From Anaerolineae bacterium (lineage in GTDB: Bacteria > Chloroflexota > Anaerolineae > Anaerolineales > UBA4823), in the NCBI GenBank assembly GCA_003130835.1, contig QEXX01000023.1:16713-80712 (forward strand): 64,000 bases of DNA, in the 5' to 3' direction. Shown here piece by piece: positions 33,655 through 43,449 of the stretch. The notes beneath the pieces are model-generated. The model ran no database searches, was not told the origin of the DNA, and saw nothing but the letters and a program-made list of their open reading frames with translations. Each line of letters starts with the position of its first letter. The first letter of the stretch is position 1. Position numbers and translations under genes: made by a program.

Positions 33655-34572
33655 ATGGTTGCAGCAATTGTCTTTGGTAATGTAACCCTAGACGTCATTT
33701 GCCAAACTGTAGATGATGTTCCTCGTTACGAATCGGTCTCCTTTGATCGGGTTGTTTTATCGCCAGGGGGATGTGCATCGAATGTAGCGGTTGGTTTGGC
33801 TGCACTAGGTATTGAAACCGTTTTAATCTGTAAAATTGGTACGGATGCGGCGGCAGAGATTCTCCAAAGAACATGGTCAAAGTTCAACTTAAATCTTGAT
33901 TATGTCCGTGTTGATCCGTCTGTTCATACAGCGGTGAGCATTGGTTTAGTCGATCACGACTTTCAGCCCCGCTTTATCCATACCCCAGGTGCTAATGGTC
34001 GCCTCACGATCGATGATTTCCCTGAAGAATTGCTGTGTAATACCAGTATTAAAGTCATGCATATTGCGGGATTCTTTGTCTTGCCGGGTCTCCTTGATAA
34101 ACGGTTGGGAGAATTTTTGAGATGCGCACACGAGGCAGGTTGGGTGGTCACTCTGGATGTAGTGAATTCAAAACGCTATTGGAGGCCGGAGTTCTTGTTT
34201 CCCTTGCTAAGCGAAGTTGATGTGTTCCTTTGCAACCGCGTTGAGGCAGAAAAGCTGACCGGAGAGGGTGTCATTGAAACCAGTGCGCAAAAGCTTCGCC
34301 AACTTGGCGCTAGAGCAGCGGTGATTAAGATGGGTGGGGAAGGATGCTTTCTGCACAGCGATCAATGGATTGGTAAGGTGCCAACTGAAACAGTGAATGT
34401 TGTCGACACAACCGGTGCAGGGGACGCTTTTGCAGCCGGGTTGATTTCAGCACTGGTTAAAGGAAACAATCTTTACGAAGCATGTATTCAGGGAAACGCC
34501 TGTGGCTCGAAGATCGTTCAAGAGCTTGGCACAATTACCTATTGGGAAAAACAGCTCTTGCAATCGGTTTGA
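33655..34572 (+). CDS. PfkB-family carbohydrate kinase
   Basis: A 305-aa ribokinase-fold kinase. Signatures are GNVTLDVIC at the N-terminus, SPGGCASNVAVGLAALG (substrate-side PfkB motif 1) and VDTTGAGDAFAAGLISAL (motif 2, with the catalytic Asp in GAGD). It phosphorylates a sugar or nucleoside, with no clue to the substrate from neighbours. The start codon follows the upstream stop by 2 nt, so translation is probably coupled. Confidence 0.9.
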   Translation: MVAAIVFGNVTLDVICQTVDDVPRYESVSFDRVVLSPGGCASNVAVGLAALGIETVLICKIGTDAAAEILQRTWSKFNLNLDYVRVDPSVHTAVSIGLVDHDFQPRFIHTPGANGRLTIDDFPEELLCNTSIKVMHIAGFFVLPGLLDKRLGEFLRCAHEAGWVVTLDVVNSKRYWRPEFLFPLLSEVDVFLCNRVEAEKLTGEGVIETSAQKLRQLGARAAVIKMGGEGCFLHSDQWIGKVPTETVNVVDTTGAGDAFAAGLISALVKGNNLYEACIQGNACGSKIVQELGTITYWEKQLLQSV

Positions 34573-34645
34573 GGCGGTCAGGGCTTGGTTATGAGTTAAG
34601 TGCTTAGCCTTGATTAATGCGCATAGCCAAATCATACAAAAAACA

Positions 34646-35356
34646 ATGAGAAAACTCAAAATAAAAAAACAACCAATTCTCCTAACAGCAACATTGCTCA
34701 CAACCCTTGCATGCAAATTTGCGCTACCAAGCTCGACAGTCACTCCGCTTCCAACGCAAGCAGAGCAGGTAACCGAGATAACCCCTTCCATCGTGTCATC
34801 CATCGCTATGCATCCTGTATTAAGTTCACCAACAGCTTCACCGCAGAGCACTGTAGGGGACGAACAAGAAACACTCCTTCAGGAGTCTACACCGACCCCT
34901 TTGCTGACTAATACTCCAACGGCAACCCCGCAAGCAATTTTGGCATACGTCCAACCGCAATCGCCCGTCTATTTGATCAATTTTCTTCACCCCGAACTTG
35001 GATGTCAATGGTCGGGTGTAGCTGGACAAATCTTTAACGCCAATGGTTCTCCCACCAATGGTCTCATCGTGGAAGTGAATGGTGAGCTAAATGGCAAGCC
35101 ATTCCTTGGATTGGGGCTATCCGGGCTTTCGCAACCGATTGGGCCGGGTGGGTATGAAATTCAACTCTCCAATCAACCGTTTAACTCCCAAAACTCACTG
35201 TCCCTGCGTATTTTCGATCAAAACGGGAATCAATTAAGTGAGACGCTCCCTCTGGTAACTTATAATGATTGTCAAAAAAGTTTGATTCTGATAAACTTTG
35301 TCCTATACGGTCAGCCACTGAACCAAAAAATGTACTTTCCCCTGGTCGTTCGATAG
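34646..35356 (+). CDS. Predicted lipoprotein with Thr/Pro-rich linker
   Basis: A 236-aa exported protein. I prefer ATG 34646 over the in-frame TTG at 34610 because it gives a compact signal peptide (MRKLKIKKQPILLTATLL) ending in a lipobox, TLACKF. A Ser/Thr/Pro linker (about 28-95) follows, then a globular beta-rich domain starting at PVYLINFLHPELGCQWSGVAGQIF. The protein ends with YFPLVVR, a hydrophobic-PLV-basic tail I associate with secreted Chloroflexi proteins. The family is not recognised. Confidence 0.7.
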   Translation: MRKLKIKKQPILLTATLLTTLACKFALPSSTVTPLPTQAEQVTEITPSIVSSIAMHPVLSSPTASPQSTVGDEQETLLQESTPTPLLTNTPTATPQAILAYVQPQSPVYLINFLHPELGCQWSGVAGQIFNANGSPTNGLIVEVNGELNGKPFLGLGLSGLSQPIGPGGYEIQLSNQPFNSQNSLSLRIFDQNGNQLSETLPLVTYNDCQKSLILINFVLYGQPLNQKMYFPLVVR

Positions 35357-35362
35357 CTCAGC

Positions 35363-35935
35363 ATGGCATTTCGATTTTTATTTGACCACTTCGATTGGAT
35401 TGCCCCATTTTATGATCAAATCATCCCGCAACCAGATATTCGCACGCTGATTCATCATGGCCAATTTCCCATTTCCGGCAGAGTCTTAGATGTCGGAGGA
35501 GGCACAGGGAGAGTGACTCGCGCATTGCTGCGAGTGCATGCGGATATAACCCTTGTGGATAGCAGCCTGGGGATGCTAAAAGTTGCCAATCAAAATCTAG
35601 CTATCCAACTTGCACGATGCGAGGCAGAACATCTACCGTTTGCATCGAACAGCTTTGAACGCGTGATCTTAATTGATACACTACATCACGTTGTGGATGC
35701 TGCAGCTACATTAAGGGAATGTGTGCGCGTGCTCAAAAAAGATGGGTTATTACTGATCCAAGAACCCGATATCGAACAATGGGGCGGAAAGTTAATCGCC
35801 CTTTTTGAAAAATTCTTATGGATGCGCAGCCACTTATTACGCGCCAAGCATGTCCAAAACCTCCTAGCTCCATCCTGCCAGGAGACTGTGATCGAACGCG
35901 GCAATCAACAATATTGGATCATTTGTCGCAAATAA
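35363..35935 (+). CDS. Class I SAM-dependent methyltransferase (type 11)
   Basis: A 190-aa Rossmann-fold methyltransferase of UbiE/type-11 style. Motif I is RVLDVGGGTGRVTRAL (residues about 38-53), the acidic residue of motif II is in TLVDSSLGML, and the post-I/motif IV region is ERVILIDTLHHV. The N-terminal FDHFDWIAPFYDQIIP is typical of the UbiE-like group. Its substrate is unknown. It follows the lipoprotein gene by 6 bp and converges with hypE with 2 bp between stops. Confidence 0.85.
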   Translation: MAFRFLFDHFDWIAPFYDQIIPQPDIRTLIHHGQFPISGRVLDVGGGTGRVTRALLRVHADITLVDSSLGMLKVANQNLAIQLARCEAEHLPFASNSFERVILIDTLHHVVDAAATLRECVRVLKKDGLLLIQEPDIEQWGGKLIALFEKFLWMRSHLLRAKHVQNLLAPSCQETVIERGNQQYWIICRK

Positions 35936-35937
35936 GG

Positions 35938-37029
35938 TCAACAGATGCGCGGCAGCATCTCTCCAGATAGCATATCGACTAAGCGCGTACTCCCCATAAT
36001 AGTTTTTAGCAAGACCTTTTGGATAGGATCAGCGACAACCTCGCCAATCACTGCTGCTTGCCGACCATATTCGTGAGCCCGAATAGCTTCTAACACTTGA
36101 TCGACACGCTTTGGATCAACAAAAAACAGGCATTTTCCCTCATTTGCCATATAAAGGGGATCGAATCCTAACATTTCGCAAACCGAGTTAACCGTCTCAT
36201 TAACTGGAATGGCTGCTTCCTCAATTAAGACTCCCACATTGGACTGAGCGGCTATTTCGTTAAGCGTTGTTGCCAGTCCGCCACGAGTCACATCCCGCAT
36301 GGTATGGATGGCATTCTGCTGAGAACCTTTGCCTGCTTCGAGTGCAGAGGCGATCAAATGATTTAACGGCGCAACATCGCTTTGAATATCGGATGTAAAA
36401 CCCAAGTTTCCCCTTGCTTGTAAAACAGCTACACCATGTTCTCCAAGCGCCCCGGAAAGGATAATTCGATCACCGATCTGGGCATTGCGTCCACTGACCT
36501 GCAACGACTTAGGGCGAATGCCGACCCCGCTTGTGATAATAAATATGCCATCTCCTTTCCCCCTTTCAACCACCTTTGTATCCCCAGCAACAATCGAAAC
36601 CCCCGCTTCTCTAGCAGTTTTTGCCATGGAAGAAACAATATACTCCAAGACTTCAACTTGAAGACCCTCTTCCAAAATAAAGGCTGCTGTGAGATACAAA
36701 GGCTTGGCGCCCATCACTGCAACATCATTGACAGTTCCGCAGACAGCTAACTTGCCAATATCTCCGCCCGGAAAAAAAATAGGGGAGACGACATGCGAGT
36801 CGGTGCTGACGACAATTTCAAAATGATCAGGATTCATCACCGGCAGCACAACTCCATCATCACCTTGCTCAAGCAGCGGATTGGCGAAATGCGTCTTAAA
36901 AATCCGCTGAATCAGTTCGTGGGTCAAGCGCCCACCACTTCCATGCCCGATGATAATTTGCTCTGAATGAGATAGGGGTATGGGGCAGTAGGCACCTAAA
37001 AAATCAAAGGCTTGTTGTTCTTCAGACAT
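35938..37029 (-). CDS. hypE: Hydrogenase maturation protein HypE
   Basis: A 363-aa PurM-like ATP-binding protein that converts the HypF-transferred carbamoyl to thiocyanate/cyanide on its C-terminal cysteine. The terminal cysteine is present as LPRIC (C363). Other family motifs are [36 protein letters not shown] and [17 protein letters not shown]. It works with HypF and HypCD to build the Fe(CN)2CO unit of [NiFe] hydrogenase. It is the last gene of the hyp operon and overlaps hypD by 8 bp. Confidence 0.96.
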   Translation of the reverse strand: MSEEQQAFDFLGAYCPIPLSHSEQIIIGHGSGGRLTHELIQRIFKTHFANPLLEQGDDGVVLPVMNPDHFEIVVSTDSHVVSPIFFPGGDIGKLAVCGTVNDVAVMGAKPLYLTAAFILEEGLQVEVLEYIVSSMAKTAREAGVSIVAGDTKVVERGKGDGIFIITSGVGIRPKSLQVSGRNAQIGDRIILSGALGEHGVAVLQARGNLGFTSDIQSDVAPLNHLIASALEAGKGSQQNAIHTMRDVTRGGLATTLNEIAAQSNVGVLIEEAAIPVNETVNSVCEMLGFDPLYMANEGKCLFFVDPKRVDQVLEAIRAHEYGRQAAVIGEVVADPIQKVLLKTIMGSTRLVDMLSGEMLPRIC

Positions 37030-38140
37030 GTTTTCTTTCAGGTGTTTCTAAATTGCGAGCGTATAGATAATAGGCAGCACAGGCCCCTTCTGAAGAAACC
37101 ATTGTCGCTCCTAAGGGGTTTTGAGGTGTACAAAGAGTCCCGAAAGCAGAGCACTCGTAGGGTTTTTTCAGCCCTTGCAAAACCAATCCAGCAATACAGA
37201 TCGGTGATTCTTGTGTCTCGATAGCTTGGGTATCGAAGCGCTTTTCGGCGTCAAATTTTGAGTATTCATCGCGAAGCTTCCAGCCGCTTTTCGGAATGAT
37301 GCCAATCCCTCGCCACTTACGATCACATACTTCAAAAACGTTCCGTATCACCTCTTGAGCTGCGCGATTTCCTTCGTATGTCACTAGGCGAGAATATGCG
37401 TTTTCAACTTCGTACTTCCCAGTTTCAAGCTGCTGAACTACTCGATAAACCCCATCCAAGATGTCTAAAGGTTCAAAGCCGGTGACCACAATCGGAATGC
37501 GGAACTCTTGCGCGATGGGCACATATTCCCAATATCCCATGACTGTGCAGACGTGTCCAGCAGCAAGAAAACCTTGAACGCGATTGCTTGGCGAGGCAAG
37601 GATCGCTCGCATTGCTGGTGGAACGCAGACGTGGGAAACCAAAAGGCTGAAGTTTTCAATGCCCATCGCTTTGGCTTGTAAAACACACATGGCATTTGCC
37701 GGAGCAGTCGTTTCAAAACCAATAGCGAAGAACACTACTTCTCTTTGAGGGTTTTCTTTGGCGATTTTCAGACTATCCAGAGGGGAATAGACTACCCGCA
37801 CATCCCCGCCATTTGCCTTTACACTAAATAAATCGCCCCTAGATCCAGGCACGCGTAGCATATCCCCGTATGAAGTGAAGATCACATTTGGCATTGAAGC
37901 AATTTGAATCGCCTTATCGACCAACTCTAAAGAAGTAACGCACACCGGGCAACCCGGTCCGTGAATAAACTCTATTTCGGACGGCAATAATTGTTCAAGT
38001 CCAAACTTCTTTATAGCGTGCGTTTGACCTCCGCAGATTTCCATAATTGTCCATGGACGAGTGATCAGCTTTTTAATCTGGCGGAGCTTGGTTTGAACCA
38101 GTTTTGGGTCTCTAAACTTATGAAGCAGCCTGTTGTCCAT
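37022..38140 (-). CDS. hypD: Hydrogenase maturation protein HypD
   Basis: A 372-aa [4Fe-4S] scaffold protein for Fe(CN)2CO assembly. Signatures are [14 protein letters not shown] (C36 region), [10 protein letters not shown] (C64, C67) and [12 protein letters not shown]. The C-terminal Cys-rich part ([21 protein letters not shown]) carries the cluster ligands. It lies between hypC and hypE and overlaps both neighbours closely. The length is as expected. Confidence 0.96.
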   Translation of the reverse strand: MDNRLLHKFRDPKLVQTKLRQIKKLITRPWTIMEICGGQTHAIKKFGLEQLLPSEIEFIHGPGCPVCVTSLELVDKAIQIASMPNVIFTSYGDMLRVPGSRGDLFSVKANGGDVRVVYSPLDSLKIAKENPQREVVFFAIGFETTAPANAMCVLQAKAMGIENFSLLVSHVCVPPAMRAILASPSNRVQGFLAAGHVCTVMGYWEYVPIAQEFRIPIVVTGFEPLDILDGVYRVVQQLETGKYEVENAYSRLVTYEGNRAAQEVIRNVFEVCDRKWRGIGIIPKSGWKLRDEYSKFDAEKRFDTQAIETQESPICIAGLVLQGLKKPYECSAFGTLCTPQNPLGATMVSSEGACAAYYLYARNLETPERKHV

Positions 38141-38143
38141 GAC

Positions 38144-38395
38144 TCAATCCTGGGTAGGCAATTCCTCTTCCAAATTAGCAATTTCGCTCAGTAAGGCAAG
38201 AGTTTCATTAGCCTCCTCCTCACTGATCACATTGAGCGCAAAGCCTACATGCACCAAGACATAATCACCCACCTTTGCCTCTGGAACATACGTTAGACAA
38301 GCTTCACGAACAACACCACCAAAATCGATCTTTCCCATCGTAAGACCATTGGTTTCGTAAATCTCAAGTATTTTTCCCGGAACACCTAAGCACAT
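38144..38395 (-). CDS. hypC: Hydrogenase assembly chaperone HypC
   Basis: An 83-aa protein beginning MCLGVPGKI, with the essential Cys2 that binds the Fe(CN)2CO precursor. ATG 38395 is preceded by AGGAG and gives the canonical N-terminus; a longer frame to 38449 would bury the Cys2 and is rejected. It works with HypD, encoded immediately downstream. The middle (DYVLVHVGFALNVISEEEANETL) fits the family. The short C-terminal extension is acidic. Confidence 0.95.
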   Translation of the reverse strand: MCLGVPGKILEIYETNGLTMGKIDFGGVVREACLTYVPEAKVGDYVLVHVGFALNVISEEEANETLALLSEIANLEEELPTQD

Positions 38396-38423
38396 CGTCA
38401 ACTCTCCTATACTTCTTAACTTC

Positions 38424-40760
38424 TTAAGTACCGAACATCTTCGCTGCAATGGCGATTTGGCCTAAGGCAATACCACCATCATTTGCCGGAACTTCCCGGT
38501 GAATGAGCACCTTAAAACCTGCTTTTCTCAGCAAACGGATCGTTTGCTCTAACAAAGTGATATTCTGCCAGACTCCTCCACTCAGCGCGACGTAATTAAT
38601 CGAAGTCTCCTTTTTAAGGAGCTGGCAGACTTCTAAAACTACCTTTGCAATGGTGTGATGAAAGCGGGCGGAAATCAGGGAGGGTGAAACCCCATCGATA
38701 AAATCCTTGATAACGGATTGGATCGTCTGGGTTAGGCTAACTTGAGTTGGGAAATTTGCAGTTCCTTGATTAGGAATCAATTCAAATGAATAGGGATGAT
38801 CTACTCCCGACGCAGCAATCGCTTCTAATTCAATGGCTGCTTGGGCTTCATAATTAATTGCCTGGCGAACCCCTATTAAAGAAGCAACTAGGTCAAACAA
38901 TCTGCCCATGCTAGAGGTGTTGACCAAATTGATCTTGTGTTGCAATTGTGAATGAAGTAATTGGCGCTCATCGGCACATAGGGATTGAAAGCAAGGTAAC
39001 TCTCGCGGCGCTTCGATGCCGAAGTAATCCAGATATGCTAGGGCAATTCGAGCCGGAAAGCGAATCGAACGATCTCCCCCGGGTAAGGGAAAATATTGCA
39101 GGTGAGCAGCCCTCTCAAAAGATTTGTATGAGCTAATCAGAAATTCTCCCCCCCAAATTGCTCCGTCATTGCCATATCCCGTTCCATCAAACGAGACACC
39201 AAGCACCGCTTCATCACTCTGCCAACCATTTTCCACTAAACAGCTTGCGATGTGGGCGTGGTGGTGTTGTATAGCAATGGCTGGAATTTGTTCGCGGTGC
39301 GAGCGTTCGAGGGCATAGCGAGTAGAGAGGTAGTTTGGATGTTTATCGTAGGCAATCGCTTCTGGACGAATGCGAAATAGCTTTTGATAATGTTCGATTC
39401 CTTCTTCTAAAGACTGATAGGTTTCATAATTCTCCAGATCGCCTATGTGATGGCTGAGAAAAGCATAATCATCTCGACTCAAGCAAAAAGTATTCTTCAG
39501 TTCTGCACCTACGCCTAAGATTTGAGGGGTTTTCCAAGGTAGCCTAAGTGGATTTGGAGCATAGCCGCGCGAGCGTCGGATCGGGTAGATTTGCCATTCA
39601 CCGTCCAGCGACACGGTGCGAACCACCGAGTCGTCGCAGCGAATATGGATAGGGCGGTTGTGAAGCAAAAAGGCATCGGCAAGGGATGCCAATTGGGTTC
39701 TTGCCTGTTCATTGTGGATGGCAATTGGCTCTTCAGACCGATTGCCGCTAGTGAGCACAATGGCTTCTAGAGGATAATCGTTATAAGAGCAGCGATCAAA
39801 GTTATAAAAAATCAGATAATGTAAAGGGCTATAGGGCAACATCACACCCAAAGTGTTTTGATTTGGTGCTACGCTGGAGGCAATAGAGGAGTTTGAACGC
39901 TTGTTCAATAAAACAATTGGGCGTTCTTTTGAAGTTAGTAAGTCAATGTCTGCCGCAGTGAGAATACAGTGCTTTTCAACGGTTTTTAGGTCAGGCATCA
40001 TCAGAGCAAAGGGCTTATCTACCCGGTGCTTCCGCTCCCGTAAAGTCTTCACAGCCAGGGGATTGAGTGCATCACAAGCTAAATGAAAGCCACCAATTCC
40101 CTTAATCGCCACAATAGCCCCGCCTTTAAGGAGCTTTTGCACTTCTTGGATAATTTCTTTGTCTGTGCTGTTTATCTCGTTTTGCCCATCAATGATCAGG
40201 CTCAAATGCGGCCCACACACTGCACAAGCTACAGGTTGAGCATGAAAACGCCGATCTTCGGGATTATGATACTCAGATGCACAATCTGCACAGAGAGGAA
40301 AGGATGCCATGGTGGTGTTTGGGCGATCATAGGGAATGGTCTTCGTTATCGTAAAACGTGGACCGCAATTGGTACAGTTGATAAAAGGATAAAGAAATCG
40401 GCGATTTTGGGGATCAAAGAGTTCATGGAGACAGTCATTACAAACAGAAATATCAGGAGAAATAGGGATGAAGGCTGACTCAATATCTTGTGATTCGATG
40501 ATCTCGAATTTAGTAAAATGATTTTCCTCAACCGGGTGAACTTCAATTTGATCAATCCTCGCAAGCGGTGGTGCTTCGTCGTTGATGCGGCGAATGAATC
40601 GGAGAATTGCCTCTTCGCAGCCTTCGACCAGAATCTCCACCCCTGCACTGGTATTTTTAACCCAGCCAAGCAAATTTTCCTGATGAGCTAATTTATAAAC
40701 AAAGGGTCGAAAACCAACACCTTGAACGATACCGGTAATCCGAATATATCTACCAGCCAT
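38424..40760 (-). CDS. hypF: Carbamoyltransferase HypF
   Basis: A 778-aa multidomain enzyme that transfers carbamoyl phosphate-derived carbamoyl groups to HypE. Order: N-terminal acylphosphatase domain (VQGVGFRPFVYKLA), two zinc fingers (CNDCLHELFDPQNRRFLYPF; CADCASEYHNP), a Sua5/YrdC-like domain (GGAIVAIKGIGGFHLACDA) and a Kae1-like domain (IQHHHAHIASCLVENG, GVSFDGTGYGNDG, LSGGVWQN). The last gives the metal site for carbamoyl adenylate use. It lies 11 bp downstream of hypB. Confidence 0.96.
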   Translation of the reverse strand: MAGRYIRITGIVQGVGFRPFVYKLAHQENLLGWVKNTSAGVEILVEGCEEAILRFIRRINDEAPPLARIDQIEVHPVEENHFTKFEIIESQDIESAFIPISPDISVCNDCLHELFDPQNRRFLYPFINCTNCGPRFTITKTIPYDRPNTTMASFPLCADCASEYHNPEDRRFHAQPVACAVCGPHLSLIIDGQNEINSTDKEIIQEVQKLLKGGAIVAIKGIGGFHLACDALNPLAVKTLRERKHRVDKPFALMMPDLKTVEKHCILTAADIDLLTSKERPIVLLNKRSNSSIASSVAPNQNTLGVMLPYSPLHYLIFYNFDRCSYNDYPLEAIVLTSGNRSEEPIAIHNEQARTQLASLADAFLLHNRPIHIRCDDSVVRTVSLDGEWQIYPIRRSRGYAPNPLRLPWKTPQILGVGAELKNTFCLSRDDYAFLSHHIGDLENYETYQSLEEGIEHYQKLFRIRPEAIAYDKHPNYLSTRYALERSHREQIPAIAIQHHHAHIASCLVENGWQSDEAVLGVSFDGTGYGNDGAIWGGEFLISSYKSFERAAHLQYFPLPGGDRSIRFPARIALAYLDYFGIEAPRELPCFQSLCADERQLLHSQLQHKINLVNTSSMGRLFDLVASLIGVRQAINYEAQAAIELEAIAASGVDHPYSFELIPNQGTANFPTQVSLTQTIQSVIKDFIDGVSPSLISARFHHTIAKVVLEVCQLLKKETSINYVALSGGVWQNITLLEQTIRLLRKAGFKVLIHREVPANDGGIALGQIAIAAKMFGT

Positions 40761-40771
40761 ATCATCGATAC

Positions 40772-41449
40772 TTACACCATGTTTTGTGTTCGAAACTCGC
40801 CGATTTTCTTACGCAACCAATGGAACCAATTCTCTAAGCCTTCTCCACTGCGGCAAGACACCATCAACAATTCCACATTTGGATTTAAGGCTTCTAAGCC
40901 CTTCCGAAAGAAGTCAACATCAAACTCCACATAAGGCAGTAAGTCTATCTTATTTAACAACACACAATCGACTCCGCGGTACATGGCGGGGTATTTGTGT
41001 GGTTTATCATGCCCTTCCGGAACAGACGCTACAAGCACATTATGGAACGTCCCCAGAGCAAAGCTGGCTGGACAGACTAGGTTGCCGACGTTCTCGACAA
41101 TTAACAGATCAAATTGGTTTAGGTCGGCTTGCACGAGCGCTTTGTTAAGCATAACCGCGTCTAGATGGCAATCTCCGCCAGTGTTAATTTGGATCGCTGT
41201 AGCCCCGGCAGCCATTGCACGGTCAGCATCAAACGTCGTGGCAATGTCTCCATCAATGACCAAGATACGATAATCCTGGCATAGATTCTTGACAGTTTGT
41301 TCGATAAGAGATGTTTTCCCCGCTCCCGGGGATGCCATCAAGTTAATTGAAAACAAGCCTGCCTTGTTGAGCAACTGCCGGTTTTGGTCGGCAATCGCGT
41401 CATTTGCGCTGAGGATATTCTGGACAATTTGGATACGTTGTTGGTTCAT
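40772..41449 (-). CDS. hypB: Hydrogenase nickel-incorporation GTPase HypB
   Basis: A 225-aa SIMIBI GTPase. The P-loop MASPGAGKTSLIEQT is at about residues 38-52. The switch region (VIDGDIATTFDADRA) and Ni-associated segments (TGGDCHLDA, ENVGNLVCPASF) are typical, and the G4 motif is NKIDLLP. It lacks a His-rich N-terminal nickel store. It loads nickel into hydrogenase with HypA, whose gene overlaps by 4 bp upstream. Confidence 0.96.
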   Translation of the reverse strand: MNQQRIQIVQNILSANDAIADQNRQLLNKAGLFSINLMASPGAGKTSLIEQTVKNLCQDYRILVIDGDIATTFDADRAMAAGATAIQINTGGDCHLDAVMLNKALVQADLNQFDLLIVENVGNLVCPASFALGTFHNVLVASVPEGHDKPHKYPAMYRGVDCVLLNKIDLLPYVEFDVDFFRKGLEALNPNVELLMVSCRSGEGLENWFHWLRKKIGEFRTQNMV

Positions 41450-41790
41450 GTTTCTACGTCGATTGCTTCTATGTAAAATTCTTCACCACTAAGAATCTTG
41501 ACCCGAGAACTACCACATGCTGGACAATAAACCGCGTTTCCATCAAGCTGATAAACGGTATGGCAATCTGAACATTCAAAGGATGCTGAAATTCTTCGAA
41601 AGACCAACTCAGCTTGTTCTGCTAAGGTATCTTTGGCTATGATCTCCCAATAAAATTGAACGGATTCATCAACGATGGACGAAAGCTCTCCGATAACCAA
41701 ATAAATCTTGCTTATTTTTGTAGCCTGGGCTTTTCCAGCATGATCCAAAACGATATTCAAGACATTTTGGGTAATCGCAAGTTCATGCAT
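41446..41790 (-). CDS. hypA: Hydrogenase nickel chaperone HypA
   Basis: A 114-aa protein with the N-terminal Ni-binding MHELAIT (H2, E3) and a zinc site from C73-xx-C76 (FECSDCHT) and C89-xx-C92 (YCPACGSS). It delivers nickel to hydrogenase through HypB. It is the first gene of hypABFCDE on this strand, after tatA. Confidence 0.96.
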   Translation of the reverse strand: MHELAITQNVLNIVLDHAGKAQATKISKIYLVIGELSSIVDESVQFYWEIIAKDTLAEQAELVFRRISASFECSDCHTVYQLDGNAVYCPACGSSRVKILSGEEFYIEAIDVET

Positions 41791-41828
41791 CCAATAATTA
41801 CAAGAACACTTTCCTTTTGCCTAGAATG

Positions 41829-42032
41829 CTACTCTTTGCTTTCGGTAGGTTTTGATGCGGTTTCGGTTTTCTTTTCATCTGTTTCGTCAGTAGGAGACTG
41901 CAAGCCTTCTTTGAAGGCACGAATGCCCTTGCCGAATTCACCAGCTACTTTACTGATTCGCCCAACGCCAAAAAGCAGGATGACGATGAAAAGGATAATC
42001 AGTAACTCTGCACCCTGAGGTAAATTGAACAT
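41829..42032 (-). CDS. tatA: Twin-arginine translocase protein TatA
   Basis: A 67-aa membrane protein with one hydrophobic helix (residues about 5-20, GAELLIILFIVILLFGVG), then an amphipathic helix (RISKVAGEFGKGIRAFKEGL) and a charged tail. ATG 42032 is preceded by AAAGGAG; the upstream extension is not used. It is part of the Tat pore, which exports folded proteins such as hydrogenase small subunits. It lies 38 bp before hypA. No TatB or TatC is in the window. Confidence 0.9.
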   Translation of the reverse strand: MFNLPQGAELLIILFIVILLFGVGRISKVAGEFGKGIRAFKEGLQSPTDETDEKKTETASKPTESKE

Positions 42033-42053
42033 ACAGGAACTCCTTTCCAAAAT

Positions 42054-42082
42054 TTGAACATTAAGTCAATTTCAATTATACT
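42054..42082 (+). promoter_or_regulatory. Promoter of trmFO, near-leaderless
   Basis: -35 TTGAAC (42054-42059), 17-bp spacer, -10 TATACT (42077-42082). The expected transcription start (42088-42090) lies 1-3 nt before the ATG at 42091, leaving no room for a ribosome binding site. Confidence 0.6.
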
Positions 42083-42090
42083 ACTACCCA

Positions 42091-43449
42091 ATGATGAAAG
42101 CGAATGAGTTAATTGTCATTGGTGGTGGTTTGGCGGGTTGCGAGGCTGCCTGGCAGGCTGCCCAAAGAGGGATACAAGTTATTTTATATGAAATGCGGCC
42201 CTTAGTGAACACAGGGGCGCATGTAACCGATCGCTTGGCAGAGCTAGTCTGTTCAAACTCACTTGGTGCAAACCAAATCGAGCGTGCCACTGGCTTATTG
42301 CTGAATGAACTACGACAACTCGATTCGTTGCTCATCCGCTGTGCGGATGCAAACGCTCTGCCAGCCGGTCGGGCTTTAGCCGTGGATCGGGAACGGTTTG
42401 CAAATGAGGTAACTCAGTCCATCCTTGCTCATCCAAGGATTAATGTCGTTCGAGAAGAAGTAAAGACAATTCCAGATCAACCAACGATCCTTGCCTCTGG
42501 GCCTTTAACCTCTCCAAGTCTCGCGTCTGCCATAGCCAAGTTTTTAGGTCAATCAAATTTATTCTTCTATGATGCCATTTCACCGATTGTCGAAGCCGAT
42601 ACAATCGACATGAACATTGCCTTCCGGGCAAGCCGCTATGATCAAGATGGGGATGGCGATTATATTAATTGCCCCATGAACCGAGAAGAATATGAGCGCT
42701 TCGTCCAGGAACTACTTAAAGCGGAACGCATCCAACTGCGGTTCTTTGAAGAAGAGATCAATTTGGGAGTCAAAAGCGGAAAGGGAGAATTTTTTGAAGC
42801 CTGTTTGCCGATCGAGGTTCTTGCTCAGCGAGGGAAAGAGGCGCTTGCTTTTGGGCCTCTAAGGCCGGTTGGATTGAAGGACCCTCGCACAGGCAAACGG
42901 CCATACGCAGTAGTACAACTACGACAGGATAACCTAGCCGGCACCCTTTACAATATGGTGGGATTTCAAACCAATCTAACATTTTCCGAGCAAAAACGGG
43001 TATTTCGTTTGATTCCTGGTTTGGAGAACGCTGAGTTTAGCCGTTATGGTCAGATGCATCGCAACACCTATATTTTTTCTCCCCAAGCTCTCAAACCGAC
43101 CCTACAAACCATGCGCCGTCCAGATTTATTTATGGCTGGACAAATCATCGGTGTGGAGGGCTATGCAGGTAACATTGCCAGTGGCTGGTTAGCCGGTGTT
43201 AATGCGGCGAATTATCTAAAAGGGAAGCCTCTCTTAGTCCTACCGCGCGAAACAATGCTGGGTAGCTTAGTGTACTACATCACGCATGCGAGTGAAAAGG
43301 ACTTTCAACCCATGAAAGCCAACTTTGGTTTACTCCCTTATACGGAAGACGAGTGGGTGCGCAATAAACGAGATCGCCATCTCTATTTTGCTCAACGCTC
43401 AAAAACAATTCTGGAAAAATGGATCAAAGAAAACGGTGTATTGGATTAA
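42091..43449 (+). CDS. trmFO: Methylene-THF-tRNA-(uracil-5-)-methyltransferase, FADH2-dependent
   Basis: A 452-aa FAD enzyme that makes the m5U54 of tRNA with methylene-THF as carbon donor. It has the N-terminal FAD-binding motif [13 protein letters not shown] and [19 protein letters not shown], which carries the catalytic-cysteine region. [20 protein letters not shown] and [19 protein letters not shown] are also typical. Two ATG codons (42091, 42094) are possible starts. It overlaps the M28 peptidase start. Confidence 0.94.
   Translation: MMKANELIVIGGGLAGCEAAWQAAQRGIQVILYEMRPLVNTGAHVTDRLAELVCSNSLGANQIERATGLLLNELRQLDSLLIRCADANALPAGRALAVDRERFANEVTQSILAHPRINVVREEVKTIPDQPTILASGPLTSPSLASAIAKFLGQSNLFFYDAISPIVEADTIDMNIAFRASRYDQDGDGDYINCPMNREEYERFVQELLKAERIQLRFFEEEINLGVKSGKGEFFEACLPIEVLAQRGKEALAFGPLRPVGLKDPRTGKRPYAVVQLRQDNLAGTLYNMVGFQTNLTFSEQKRVFRLIPGLENAEFSRYGQMHRNTYIFSPQALKPTLQTMRRPDLFMAGQIIGVEGYAGNIASGWLAGVNAANYLKGKPLLVLPRETMLGSLVYYITHASEKDFQPMKANFGLLPYTEDEWVRNKRDRHLYFAQRSKTILEKWIKENGVLD

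Noticed and set aside
38396..38449. Longer N-terminus for HypC
   Set aside because: It would bury the essential second-residue cysteine; AGGAG precedes the ATG at 38395.
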